Part shown: in pieces, positions 34,602 to 46,460 of the stretch
Numbering within the stretch: the stretch's first letter is position 1
Layout of the letters: each line of letters starts with the position of its first letter
Assembly: GCA_026874595.1 (NCBI GenBank)
Contig: CM049306.1
Span: 61,574,019 to 61,638,018, forward strand
Length of the DNA: 64,000 nucleotides
DNA from: Sipunculus nudus
Taxonomy: Eukaryota; Annelida; Sipuncula; Golfingiida; Sipunculidae
Reading direction: 5' to 3'
Notes under the pieces: model-generated
The model's input: the letters and a program-made list of their open reading frames with translations, nothing else
What the model was told of the DNA's origin: nothing
Database searches by the model: none
Program-made: the position numbers and the translations under genes

Positions 34602-34769
34602 AGTCCGTGTGCCTGGATAAAAGTGTCTCGGAACAAAAGGATGCGCACCCGACAACACTATCTGAATACGTTTGTGACAATACAGTAACACCCGGAACCT
34701 GCACTGTCCTTCAAATTAGGATCCTCAGTCGGGCCGATAATACCAGGGTCGATGACATTCTCCATATCA
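34602..34769 (+). CDS. Candidate internal exon, product unknown
   Basis: A GC-richer segment is bracketed by an acceptor-like TACATTGTGTGCAG (AG at 34600-34601) and a donor CATATCAG|GTATTC (GT at 34770-34771). One frame is open across it, SVCLDKSVSEQKDAHPTTLS, then a YVCDNTVTPGTC stretch and VLQIRILSRADNTRVDDILH. The composition is hydrophilic with three cysteines, as in an extracellular module. The 168 bp length is typical of an animal exon and is a multiple of three. I do not recognise the domain. It is the best exon candidate in the window, but the acceptor lacks a strong pyrimidine tract. Confidence 0.3.
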
Positions 34770-34771
34770 GG

Positions 34772-36006
<1,235 letters not shown>

Positions 36007-36285
36007 TGGTCACCTGCGAGTCTTTCTGTGTATTGGTGCCATATCCGTGTCCAACACACAAGTAATGGCCATGGGCGATAGAAAAAAAAAATATAATTTT
36101 GGCACGGATCAGTCGAATAAAATGTTGATTTGGATCAAGATCCATCAAATTTATCCATTTTCATGCTGTATCGTTTGTGTTTCCTTACTACATATCGAAA
36201 AATTAAGTGCTCTAGGACATCCTCCCATATTATTTAGAAAGAAAATCATTTTTTTAAGATATCTGACGGACAATGAAGGTACCTT

Positions 36286-36735
36286 TAACGGGGTCATTCC
36301 AGCTGGACGACTTGGCGATGAAGGACATTCCGAAGGACCGTGACGACAATATATAACTTAACACGTAATAAGGAGTTAAAGTGGTTGTAATTGGGGGATT
36401 ACTACTGTAGTTAGGGTTATGTTTTAGTTAGGGGTAGGGTTAAGGGTTAGGTTTTTAGAGTTTTAGTTTGAGTTAGGTTAGGGTAAGGTTTTAGGTTAGG
36501 GTTAGGTTAGGTTAGGTTTTTTTGGTTAGGTTAGGTTATTTGGTTTTAGGTTAGGTTTAGGTTTTGGTTTTAGGGTAAGGTTTTAGGGTTAGGGTTATAT
36601 ATCACTTTATCACCGTATCAATTACACCCACTTTAACTCCTTATTACGTATTTAGTTATATTGTTGTCCAATCAGAATGCCGTCCATCCCAAAGTCTTCT
36701 ATCCCGAAGTCGTCCAACTGGAATGTAACCCCTTT
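36286..36735. mobile_element. Foldback (MITE-like) element with ~110 bp inverted arms
   Basis: The left arm (about 36286-36394) and right arm (about 36619-36735) are inverted copies. Outer parts pair as CATTCCAGCTGGACGACTT against AAGTCGTCCAACTGGAATG. Inner parts pair as ACGTAATAAGGAGTTAAAGT against ACTTTAACTCCTTATTACGT, a perfect 20 bp match. The ~225 bp between the arms is dominated by telomere-like repeats. There is no transposase, and a clear target duplication was not found. Confidence 0.75.
36408..36600 (+). repeat. Degenerate telomere-like TTAGGG/TTAGG tract
   Basis: About 190 bp is built from TTAGGG, TTAGG, TTTTAGGG and TAAGG words (for example GGTTAGGGTTAGGTTAGG-type runs near 36493-36515 and TTTTAGGGTTAGGGTTATAT near 36581-36600). 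TTAGGG is the ancestral animal telomere repeat. Here it is degenerate and enclosed by the arms of the foldback element, so it is an interstitial telomere-like sequence and not a chromosome end. Confidence 0.85.
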
Positions 36736-36762
36736 CACGTTCATGGGCTACAGTGAGTAACT

Positions 36763-36827
36763 CACGTGGTCTCGTCGTCACAGTCACGTGGGTATTAAAG
36801 ACGTTTGGTGCGACAACAATGACGTCA
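36763..36827. promoter_or_regulatory. Cluster of two CACGTG E-boxes and a TGACGTCA CRE
   Basis: CACGTG occurs at 36763-36768 and 36785-36790, and the perfect CRE palindrome TGACGTCA is at 36820-36827, all within 65 bp just outside the right arm of the foldback element. These are consensus sites for bHLH-zip and CREB/ATF factors. No gene start is visible nearby, so function is unproven. Confidence 0.3.
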
Positions 36828-36886
36828 TAAGAACGGCTCGTGGTCGGGACAGTTTTCATTTTTTTATTGGGACGGCCTTGGGAATA

Positions 36887-36917
36887 CCCCCCCCCCCCCA
36901 CACACACACAGACACAC
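36887..36917 (+). repeat. C13 tract followed by (CA)n
   Basis: C run at 36887-36899, then CA dinucleotides to about 36917. Confidence 0.9.
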
Positions 36918-38089
36918 CCCAATATAGAATGGTGGTATATATGGGTTGATTAAATTTTGATACGGGCCTGGTGTTGGCGGAGGAACGCCCCCTGTGAGTG
37001 CTTTCTTGTGTTGTCTTGTTCTCTGCGTGTTTTTTTTTTATTATGTACCAGTTGAAGCCTATCCTTATTGGTTGTACAGGTACACTAAATTCTCAAATCT
37101 CGGATATGTTGTTCGAAATTTCTTCATCAATCAAAAACTTTTGCAAATCGTGAAAAAAATAAAAATATCTACTTAATAGGTATACTAGTATTTATTTTTT
37201 TTATCTGAATGCATTTAGAAACGCAGGCACAGGGAAGAATCTATGTAGTAATAGGTTTGTTAATGTTGCGTAAAATTACGCTGTGGTAAATCCTCTAGCA
37301 TTGGTTTATAGCTTTACTGATTTATTTTTTTTTAAATTTTTATATATCTGATGTACAACTTTATTTTACTTAAATAATTATGCATTACACTTCATGTAAT
37401 TTAAGATTGAAACTTATGAGCCAAAACTGAATTATTCCACCGTTTTCTTTATGGAAAAACGATACATTGCAATAACTGCAGGCTGCAGTGTAATAATAGA
37501 ACAAGCAAATAAACTAAAATGATAAGAAACACACCAATAAAGTGCAATTAAAACGCCCAAATGTGTGATGAAAACGTCTTTAAATACTCAAAACAACACC
37601 TTACTTTAAACATATAAAGAGAAAGACATGCTGAGAAATATTCATGCAAACAAAAAAAAAACCGAGTTCTCCATGCATGTATAATTATTTTGTACAACCC
37701 AATAAATGTGACTCTTCAATGTGTCGTAGGAATACTGACCGTCTTATGTCTATATCAATGCTGAAATTTCTGTGTTATAACATTCAAATAACCATGGGTG
37801 TCTTTATCCCCTTAACCAATTAATAACCAATGAAACATAAAACTGCGCGAGATTGTTGGAGGGATAAAAAAAGTAGGATAGACTTCAGGTTTGCCGGGAC
37901 GCGTTTTCTTAAGAAATATGAGCTCATTCTTAATATAAAGACAGGCCGACATATAAACATGCGTGGTTGAAAGTATAAAGCATTAACTTCAAGAAAAGGT
38001 GCATGAACTTCCGGCGAGGTAATAACCCCCCCTTTATACATATACGAGATATGGTTGTGTCTAAATATTTCCAGGGCATTAGTCTGTGG

Positions 38090-38090
<1 letters not shown>
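36918..38090. other. Non-coding stretch, nothing recognised
   Basis: AT-rich, frames shorter than 75 codons, no repeat family recognised. Confidence 0.5.

Positions 38091-38128
<38 letters not shown>
38091..38128. repeat. (TA)n microsatellite
   Basis: About 19 TA dinucleotides. Confidence 0.96.
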
Positions 38129-38131
<3 letters not shown>

Positions 38132-38190
38132 TATGTATTTTATACATATTTGTCATCTGTGCTGCAGGAAACAATATTTTAATGGCACGA

Positions 38191-38264
38191 AAGAATGTTC
38201 AAATGTTATCGCTACTATATTGAATGATATCATGGATATATTTGCCAAGTCAGATATACTATCT
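38191..38264 (+). repeat. Direct repeat copy 1 (partner 38752-38829)
   Basis: AAGAATGTTCAAATGTTATC, then GCTACTATATT, ATGATATCA and ATGGATATATTTGCCAA.TC through AGATATACTATCT, recurs 561 bp downstream with few changes. Two copies of the same word in one orientation could be remnants of one duplicated insertion or of short direct terminal repeats. Confidence 0.85.
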
Positions 38265-38282
38265 ACTGTAGAACAGGAAATG

Positions 38283-38351
38283 TTCGCGAGCAAGTAATTT
38301 TCGAGAATTTAGCGAGGTAACCTTGATTCCCGAAAATAAAATGCTCGCAAA
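38283..38351. repeat. Inverted repeat hairpin TTCGCGAGCA...TGCTCGCAAA
   Basis: TTCGCGAGCAAGTAATTTTCG (38283-38303) faces CGAAAATAAAATGCTCGCAA (38331-38350), a ~21 bp imperfect stem with a ~27 bp loop. It is located between the two direct repeats. The stem resembles CGCGA-type short inverted repeats scattered in invertebrate genomes. Confidence 0.65.
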
Positions 38352-38751
38352 AATTACATGTCATACTCAGTTATAATCACGGAAGTAACCATACCCAGTG
38401 AAAGAATATGAGGTTCAATTTATCTGGACCTTTTTAAATTAAAACTACGTATATTAGTCAGTGAAAAACACGTCTTGAAAATATTTTATTGTAGTAATTA
38501 AAACACACAAACTTATTTACAAGTCTACAGAACTGAAAGCTTTAAGCATAGAAAAGAAAAACATACCGTAACTGAGCTAAAAAAATTGAAAATATATCAC
38601 AATGTTCATTAAGCACATTGCAATCGAAGAGGATGTAACCTGTTTAATATGATGAGCCTTTGAACTTCAAAGTGGGTTATGTATGTATGACCGTTATGAC
38701 AAGCCGATAATTAGTTCTGCTCCCGGAGTATTTATTACGAGTAGTGATTGG

Positions 38752-38829
38752 AAGAATGTTCAAATGTAATCGCTACTATATTTTATGATATCACGCATGG
38801 ATATATTTGCCAACTCAGATATACTATCT
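38752..38829 (+). repeat. Direct repeat copy 2 (partner 38191-38264)
   Basis: Starts AAGAATGTTCAAATGTAATC and ends AGATATACTATCT. It differs from copy 1 by a few substitutions and a short insertion (ATCACGCATGG against ATCATGG). Confidence 0.85.
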
Positions 38830-39850
38830 TATATAATAATATATATAATTAATACTGGTGAACTTAATGGCGATTTAACATATGGTCACATATTACATAC
38901 TGCTACATTTATACATTGCCCTGTTTCAAGATAATTGTTCTATTGAATAACACTGATTTATATTAGGATTAATGTAGGGTCACTTAAAGTGATTGTCCGG
39001 GTAGTTAGTTGTGATTACTCGCCCATTAGTTAGCACTGATCGCTATGTGAGACACGTGCACTATTTCCGCTAGTAACCCTCTGCAACTCTGCTTTGGTGT
39101 TTTGACGTCATAACAGTAAAGCTGTCCGATATGTCAAGTTAGTTTCGCACATTTTGCAGAAAATGCATGATGGGTGATGTGATACTCTGTCAATGGCAAG
39201 CGTGGGAGCTGGGCTTGTAAAACAGTCAACCTTTTTGGACAACAAACGCAGGCGTCAAGCGCTTTCCGCTATATACATGCTGACTTTGTTGAGTTTGCTC
39301 TACTGCAGAAGGCGGTAAAGCAAAAAATTCCTATCTGCAACGTCACAGCAAATAAATATTTATAACCAAGGACATATCAACTGAAGAATCGAGGCCTGCA
39401 AAAAAGCCAAGAATAAAGATTACCCTTGTAAGTGGGTCTTTACTTTGGCGGTGTTACTGGGTCAGGGCGTCTCTTCACGCCACCTTGACGCAAGTACTAT
39501 ACTCAAACTGTCAATAAAGTATAAATTGTTTGATACAGTCTTCTGCTCAGCAAATTCAAAGAACCGCCGAAGTGGCCTGGAGGGCGCCTGTCGTCATGCT
39601 GATTTCAAACACTTTGCTACGTGATCTCCGCTAACACTTCTGTCTGGTACCGCACGCGCACTGTGGTTCTATACCCTACCTCTCCCTGGACGTTGCTGGC
39701 AAATTTAGGGGGGGGGGGGGGCTTGACAACAGAAAGTCTTATGCAATACATACTCGCATGTACAGGAATATATCGAAGGCCATTACAAGTTGCCCAAATT
39801 TATAAATCTTGAGAGATCTAGAGGACATAATTGTGTGTGTGTGTCTGCGT
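38830..39850. other. Non-coding stretch
   Basis: Contains the near-palindrome TCACTTAAAGTGA near 38979, a perfect TGACGTCA at 39103-39110, a G14 run at 39708-39721 and a GT run at about 39831-39843 abutting the transposon. No gene was recognised. Confidence 0.5.
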
Positions 39851-40096
39851 ATATGTGTTGGAGCCCTTCTGCAGATCTGGCCCATCTGCCGATGGGCTTG
39901 GCCCATATGAGGATCCTTTTTTGGGCTGCCCATCTGCAAGTGGCCGCCCAATAACGGATTTGATACCATGCACTTTCTGGCCCGTCTGCAGATGGGCTTG
40001 GCCCAATAACCAATTTTAGTTTTTGTTAGTAATACGTTATTATTTTATTATCTTGATGACTTTTGTAGACAGACAAACATTTCTCAGAACTTAAAT
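39851..40096 (+). repeat. Left terminal inverted repeat of the 2.1 kb transposon
   Basis: Starts ATATGTGTTGGAGCC and carries GCCCATCTGCCGATGGGC and GCCCGTCTGCAGATGGGC, each a near-perfect palindrome. The central palindrome present in the right arm is broken here (CATCTGCAAGTGGCCGCCC). Confidence 0.85.
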
Positions 40097-40289
40097 GGAT
40101 TTGCCTGCTCTTGGGGTGTCCAACACACTTGTTATTCCCTCTAAAGCCAAGCTCGGAGAAGAGGTCAGCAAGTATTTACGGGTAGTCCCTGTAGATAGTC
40201 TGTTTTACGTCGCCAAGAACATCCACGAGAGGGAGGTGGACCATGCAGGATATCGAAAGACCTTTGCCCATTTAGTGCTTCATTTATAA
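40095..40289 (+). CDS. 64-codon coding-like frame inside the transposon
   Basis: The ATG overlaps the inner edge of the left inverted repeat and the frame ends at TAA 40287-40289. An in-frame TAA directly precedes the ATG. The DNA is GC-richer than the rest of the element and the product has an ordinary soluble-protein composition: SKAKLGEEVSKYLRVVPVDS, then AKNIHEREVDHAGYRKTF. A donor-like AAG|GTACGT follows the stop by a few bases. It is too short to be a transposase. I do not recognise it. A captured host-exon fragment or a remnant of the element's own gene are both possible. Confidence 0.3.
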   Translation: MDLPALGVSNTLVIPSKAKLGEEVSKYLRVVPVDSLFYVAKNIHEREVDHAGYRKTFAHLVLHL

Positions 40290-41262
40290 TGTAAGGTACG
40301 TGTATCCGATATTAAGTTGGTGAATTGGCCATAACTAAATGCGTTTACCCTTAAGTGTTATTACAGTGTTAGTGACAACCAAATTTACTAGAAAGCACTC
40401 ACAGAGCACATGCCTCCGCCACCGCCTGTATACGTACCAATGAAAGTACACTCGGTTATATGACATGAAATAATATATGGCCTTTTAGACATAAAAGTTA
40501 CAACCCTATAAAAAAAGTGTGCCATTTAAACCACCGTATTATCATAATTTATTCAATTGATATAATATAGATTTATTTTACATATATGTTTATTGTCCCG
40601 AATCTAAACAGGGTCTATAAATAAATTTAGAATAGTTCCTATTAAGCTGAGCTAAAATTTTATTCGATAACAGTAACCCAGACAGACTGAAATTATTAAT
40701 ATGCAAGTACTAACTACGAATTTTGGTAGTTTTATCGTATAAAATTTATCTCTTCATAATTTATCTTCTGAGTAAAAAGTATAATTACATTTATCCAAAA
40801 TGGTTTATAAGGAGTCTTGTCACCATTTAAATTTTATATTTATATTTATATTTTATATATTTAAATATATTTATATATTAAACATCGATATGATTGCTTG
40901 TTTCAGAGATCTATTTATTTATCAGTTGTATCTAATGAATTGTTATATATTAAAAATAAAATAAACTTTACTGTGTAACTGTGAAAGATATGTAAAACAT
41001 AACCCTATCGTTTTGTTTAAATTTATTTTGTGGCGTTTTTGCTCTGGCCTTTGCAAAGACATACATTTAACCTCGGCATCATCTCTGTGATAACCTGAAA
41101 AAAGGAGTACTGTCCGACTTCCCTGCTGCTCTCATCACCAGGACGCCAACAATTCTGTACGAATGCTTAGTAGAGAGGTTATCAATAAGACACTTCTCCA
41201 AAAGAAACTGTAACAAGATGTGTTATTGTGGTGAAAGTGCATGATTGTGATTGACTCTGAGA

Positions 41263-41283
41263 TGACTCATGACTCATGACTCA
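41263..41283. promoter_or_regulatory. Three head-to-tail AP-1 (TGACTCA) sites
   Basis: TGACTCA occurs three times without a gap at 41263-41269, 41270-41276 and 41277-41283, each an exact TRE/AP-1 consensus. It lies in the interior of the 2.1 kb transposon. It may be a regulatory cluster or a 7 bp microsatellite. Confidence 0.4.
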
Positions 41284-41691
41284 TGAGAGAGTGTTTGCTA
41301 CATATATTATATTACACTATTCTATTGTCAAAATGTATGTGGTAACATTGATATATATGTGGATATTAAGAATGAATATGAGAAACCGATTTGTACCACA
41401 TATAATTTCTCTTTAGTAAATTGTATGTACCGTTGAAGTCACATCTATATGTGGTAATGTAAATGAGATTTTTTCGCAACAGCTGTAATTACTCTTTGGT
41501 AAAAAGTGAACCTCATTAAACTCTTAACATCACACGAATGCAATGTAGACTAAGAATTGTGTGTAAAAAGTTATTTAATAGGATATTGTAACACTGCATG
41601 CACATCGTTGTAGTTTTCTATGCACATCTATGTAATTTTGTTGATAAAATTATTGATATAAGGCTGTGATAGTGATTTATGTTTCAATTAA

Positions 41692-41941
41692 CACATTTAA
41701 GTTCTGTGAAATGTTTGTCTGAGTACAAAAGTCATCAAGATAATAAAATAATAACGTATTACTAACAAAAACAAAAATTGGTTATTGGGCCAAGCCCATC
41801 TGCAGACGGGCCAGAAAGTGCATGGTATCAAATCCGTTATAGGGCTGCCCATCTGCAGATGGGCAGCCCAATAACGGATCCTCATATGGGCCAAGCCCAT
41901 CGGCAGATGGGCCAGATCCGCAAAAAGGCTCCAACATATGT
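41692..41941 (-). repeat. Right terminal inverted repeat of the 2.1 kb transposon
   Basis: Mirror copy of 39851-40096. It includes an almost perfect 48 bp palindrome at 41832-41879 centred on CTGCAG, whose inner 28 bp (41842-41869) are exactly self-complementary. Confidence 0.85.
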
Positions 41942-42119
41942 ATTTGAAGGAATAAACATACTCGGTAGAAAAGTGTAAAAAAAGGGTATGATCAAGCTAC
42001 AAAAACAAAAACAAGGACATGTGTGTGTATGTGTGTGAGTTTATGGAAGTGCCCTGTCCTGTGTGTGCGTATGTGTGTAAAAGTAGATGGCGGACTGCTG
42101 TCCTGTGTGTGCGTATGTG

Positions 42120-43400
42120 TGTGAAGGTAGGGGGCGGACTGCTGTCTGTGCTTGCGTGTGTGTGCCTGTGTGTAAAGGAAGGGGGCGGACTGCTGTCCTG
42201 TGTGTGCGTATGTGTGCATGTGTGTAAAGGTAGGGGGCGGACTGCTGTCCTGTGCGTGCGTATGTGTGTAAAGGTAGGGGGCCGACTGCTGTCCCCTGTG
42301 TGCGTATGTGTGTAAAGGTAGGGGGCCGACTGCTGTCCTTTGTGTGCGTATCTGTGTAAAGGTTGGGGGCGAACTGCTACCCTCTATGTGCGTATGTATG
42401 TAAAGGTAGGGGGCGGACTACTGTCCTGTACGTGCGTATGTGTGTAAAGGTAGGGGGCGGACTGCTGTCTTGTGCTTGCGTATGTGTGCCTGTGTGTTAA
42501 GGAAGGAGGCTGAATGCTGTCCTGCGTGTACGTATGTGTGTAAAGGTTGAAGGCGGACCGCTTTCCTATGTGTGCGTATATGTGCCTGTGTGTAAAGGTA
42601 GGGGCGGACTGCTGTCCTGCAGGTGCGTGCATATGTGTGTAAAGAAAGGGGGCTGACTGCTGTCCTGTGTGTGCGTATGTGTGTCAAGGAAGGGGGCTGA
42701 CAGCTGTCCTGCGTGTGCGTATGTGTTTAAAGGTAGGGGGCCGACTGCTGTCCTCTGTGTGCGTATGTGTGTAAAGGTAGGGGGCCAACTGCTGTCCTCT
42801 GTGTGCGTATGTGTGTAAAGGTAGGGGGCCGACTGCTGTCATGTGTGTGCGTATGTGTGTAAAGGTAGGGGGCCGACTGCTGTCCTCTGTGTGCGTATGT
42901 GTGTAAAGGTAGGGGGGCCACTGCTGTCCTCTGTGTGCGTATGTGTGTAAAGGTAGGGGGCCGACTGCTGTCCTCTGTGTGCGTATGTGTAAAGGTAGGG
43001 GGCCGACTGCTGTCCTCTGTGTGCGTATGTGTGTAAAGGCAGGGGGCCGACTGCTGTCCTCTGTGTGCGTATGTGTGTAAAGGTAGGGGGCCGACTGCTG
43101 CCCTCTGTGTGCATATGTGTGTAAAGGTAGGGGGCCGACTGCTGTCCTCTGTGTGCGTATGTGTGTAAAGGCAGGGGGCCGACTGCTGTCCTCTGTGTGC
43201 GTATGTGTGTAAAGGAAGGGGGCGGACTGTTTTTCTCTGTGTGCATATGTGTGTAAAGGCAGGGGGCCGAATGCTGTCCTCTGTGTGCGTATGTGTGTAA
43301 AGGTTGGGGGCGGACTGCTGCCCTCTGTGTGCGTATTTATGTAAAGTTAGGGGGCGGACTGCTGTCCTGTACTTGCGTATGTGTGTAAAGGTAGGGCGCG
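42120..43400 (+). repeat. Homogeneous left block of 44 bp units
   Basis: Here most units, especially at 42730-43330, are the same 44 bp variant ending CTGTCCTCT, with few indels. The minus strand stays open for 135 codons (42839-43246). No G-run units occur. This block is the most uniform in the array. Confidence 0.85.
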
Positions 43401-46400
43401 CACTGCTGTCCTGTGTGTGCGTTTGTGTGTAAAGGTAGGGGGTGGACTGTTGTCCTATGTGTGCGTGTATGTGCCTGTGTGTAAAGGTAGGGGCGGACTG
43501 CTGTCCTGTGCGTGCGTATGTGTGTAAAGAAAAGGGGCTGACTGCTGTCCTCTGTGTGCGTATGTGTGTAAAGGTTTGGGGTAGACTGCTGTTATCTTTG
43601 TGCGTATGTGTGTAAAGGTTGGGGCGGACTGCTGCCCTCTGTGTGCGTATGTATGTAAAGTTAGGGGGCGGACTGCTGTCCTGTGCGTGCGTATGTTTGT
43701 AAAGGTAAGGGGCGGACTGCTCTCTTGTGTGTGCGTATGTGTGTAAAGGTAAGGCGGACTGCTGTCCTCTGTGTGCGTATGTGTGTAAAGGGAGGGGGGG
43801 GGCGGACTGCTGCCCTCTGTGTGCGTATGTATGTAAAGTTAGGAGGCGGACTGCTGTCCTGTGCGTGCGTATGTGTGTAAAGGTAAGGGGCGGACTGCAG
43901 TCCTGTGCGTGCGTATGTGTGTAAAGGTAAGAGGCGGACTGCTGTCCTCTGTGTGCGTATGTGCGTAAAGGTAAGGCGAACTCCTGTCTTGTGTGTGCGT
44001 ATGTGTGTAAAGGTAGGGGGCGGACTGCTGCCCTCTGTGTGCGTATGTATGTAAAGGTAAGGGGCGGACTGCTGTTCTGTGCGTGCGTATGTGTGTAAAG
44101 GTAAGGCGGACTGCTGTCTTGTGCTTGCGTATGTGTGCCTGTGTGTAAAGGAAGGGGGCTGACTGCTGTCCTGCGTGTGCGTATGTGTGTAAAGAAAGGG
44201 GCGGACTGCTGTCGTGAGAGTGCGTATGTGTGTAAAGGTAAGGGGCGGACTTCAGTCCTGTGCGTGCGTATGTGTGTAAAGGTAAGGGGCGGACTGCTGT
44301 CCTGTGCGTGCGTATGTGTTAAGGTAAGGCGGACTGCTGTCTTGTGCTTGCGTATGTGTGCCTGTGTGTAAAGGAAGGGGGCGGACTGCTGTCCTATGTG
44401 TGCGTATATGTGCCTGTGTGTAAAGGTAGGGGCGGACTGCTGTCCTGTGCGTGCGTATGTGTGTAAAGAAAGGGGGTGGACTGCTGTCCTATGTGTGCGT
44501 ATATGTGCCTGTGTGTAAAGGTAGTGGCAGGCTGCTGTCCTTTGCGTGCGAATGTGTGTAAAGAAAGGGGGCTAACTGCTGTCCTGCGTGTGCGGATGAG
44601 TGTAAAGGTAGGGGCGGACTGCTGTCCTGTGCGTGCGTATGTGTGTAAAGAAAGGGGTATGACTGCTGTCCTGTGTGTGCGTATGTGTGTAAAGGTTGAA
44701 GGCGGACTGCTGTCTTGTGTGTGCGTATGTGTGTAAAGGTAGGGGCGGACTGCTGTCCTGTGCGTGCGTATGTGTGTAAAGAAAAGGGGCTGACTGCTAT
44801 CCTCTGTCTGCGTATGTGTGTAAAGGTAGGGGTAGACTGCTGTCCTCTTTGTGCGTATGTGTGTAAAGGTTGGGGGCGGACTGCTGCCCTCTGTGTGCGT
44901 ATGTATGTAACGGTAGGGGGCGGACTGCTGTCCTGTGCGTGCGTATGTTTGTAAAGGTAAGGGGCGGACAGCTCTCTTGTGTGTGCGTATGTGTGTAAAG
45001 GTAAGGCGGACTGCTGTCCTCTGTGTGCGTATGTGTGTAAAGGGAGGGGGGCGGACTGCTGCCCTCTGTGTGCGTATGTATGTAAAGGTAGGGGGCGGAC
45101 TGCTGTCCTGTGCGTGCGTATGTGTGTAAAGGTAAGGGGCGGACTGCAGTCCTGTGCTTGCGTATGTGTGTAAAGGTAAGGGGCGGACTGCTGTCTTTTG
45201 TGTGCGTATGTGTGTAAAGGTAAGGCGGACTGCTGTCTTGTGCTTGCGTATGTGTGTAAAGGGAGGGGGCGGACTGCTGCCCTCTGTGTGCGTATGTATG
45301 TAAAGGTAGGGGGCGGACTGCTGTCCTGTGCGTGCGTATGTGTGTAAAGGTAAGGGGCGGACTGCAGTCCTGTGCGTGCGTATGTGTGTAAAGGTAAGGG
45401 GCGGACTGCTGTCCTGTGCGTGCGTATGTGTTAAGGTAAGGCGGACTGCTGTCTTGTGCTTGCGTATGTGTGCCTGTGTGTAAAGGAAGGGGGCTGACTG
45501 CTGTCCTGCGTGTGCGTATGTGTGTAAAGGTAGGGGGCGGACTGCTGTCCTGTGCGTGCGTATGTGTGTAAAGGTAAGGGGCGGACTGCTCTCCTCTGCG
45601 TGCGTATGTGTGTAAAGGTCAGGCGGACTGCTGTCTTGTGCTTGCGTTTGTGTGCCTATGTGTAAAGGAAGAGGGCTGACTGCTGTCCTACGTGTGCGTA
45701 TATGTGCCTGTGTGTAAAGGTAGGGGCGGACTGCTGTCCTGTGCGAGCGTATGTGTGTAAAGAAAGGGGTTGGACTGCTGTCCTATGTGTGCGTATATGT
45801 GCCTGTGTGTAAAGGTAGGGGCGGACTGCTGTCCTGTGCGTGCGTATGTGTGTAAAGAAAGGGGGTGGACTGCTGTCCTATGTGTGCGTATATGTGCCTG
45901 TGTGTAAAGGTAGCGGCGGGCTGCTATCCTGTGCGTGCGAATGTGTGTAAAGAAAGGGGGCTAACTGCTGTCCTGCGTGTGCGGATGAGTGTAAAGGTAG
46001 GGGCGGACTGCTGTCCTGTGCGTGCGTATGTGTGTAAAGAAAGGGGTATGATTGCTGTCCTGTGTGTGCGTATGTGTGTAAAGGTTGAAGGCGGACTGCT
46101 GTTTTGTGTGTGCGTATGTGTGTAAAGGTAGGGGGTGGACTGCTGTCCTACGTGTGCGTATATGTGCATGTGTGTAAAGGTAGGGGCGGACTGCTGTCCT
46201 GTGCGTGCGTATGTGTGTAAAGGTAGGGGATGGACTGCTGTCCTACGTGTGCGTATATGTGCATGTGTGTAAAGGTAGGGGGTGGACTGCTGTCCTACGT
46301 GTGCGTATATGTGCATGTGTGTAAAGGTAGGGGCAAACTGCTGTCCTGTGCGTGCGTATGTGTGTAAAGGTAGGGGATGGACTGCTGTCCTGTGTGTGCG

Positions 46401-46460
46401 TATGTGTGAAAAGGTAGGGGGCGGACTGCTGTTTTGTGCTTGCGTATGTGTGCCTGTGTG
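43400..46460 (+). repeat. Mixed-variant block without G runs
   Basis: 44 bp and 51 bp variants alternate. A GTATGTTTGTAAAGGTAAGG variant at 43688 and again at 44942, and the CTAACTGCTGTCC...GCGGATGAG variant at about 44572 and 45957, mark duplications of about 1.25 and 1.39 kb within this block. Confidence 0.75.

Larger units (their letters stand above)
39851..41941. mobile_element. 2.1 kb transposon with ~245 bp terminal inverted repeats
   Basis: The left arm (39851-40096) and right arm (about 41692-41941) are near-identical inverted copies; for example both hold GATTTGATACCATGCACTTT or its complement, AGTAATACGTTATTATTTTA or its complement, and a run of GCCCATCTGC.GATGGGC palindromes. The interior (about 1.6 kb) is mostly AT-rich and has no transposase; its only coding-like segment is the 64-codon frame at 40095. 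It is a non-autonomous foldback-type DNA transposon of unassigned superfamily. Target duplications are not clear. Its right end lies ~75 bp from the start of the minisatellite. Confidence 0.8.

Noticed and set aside
36408-36600. True telomere or chromosome end
   Set aside because: The TTAGGG-like words are degenerate, short in extent, enclosed by inverted arms and followed by ordinary sequence on both sides.
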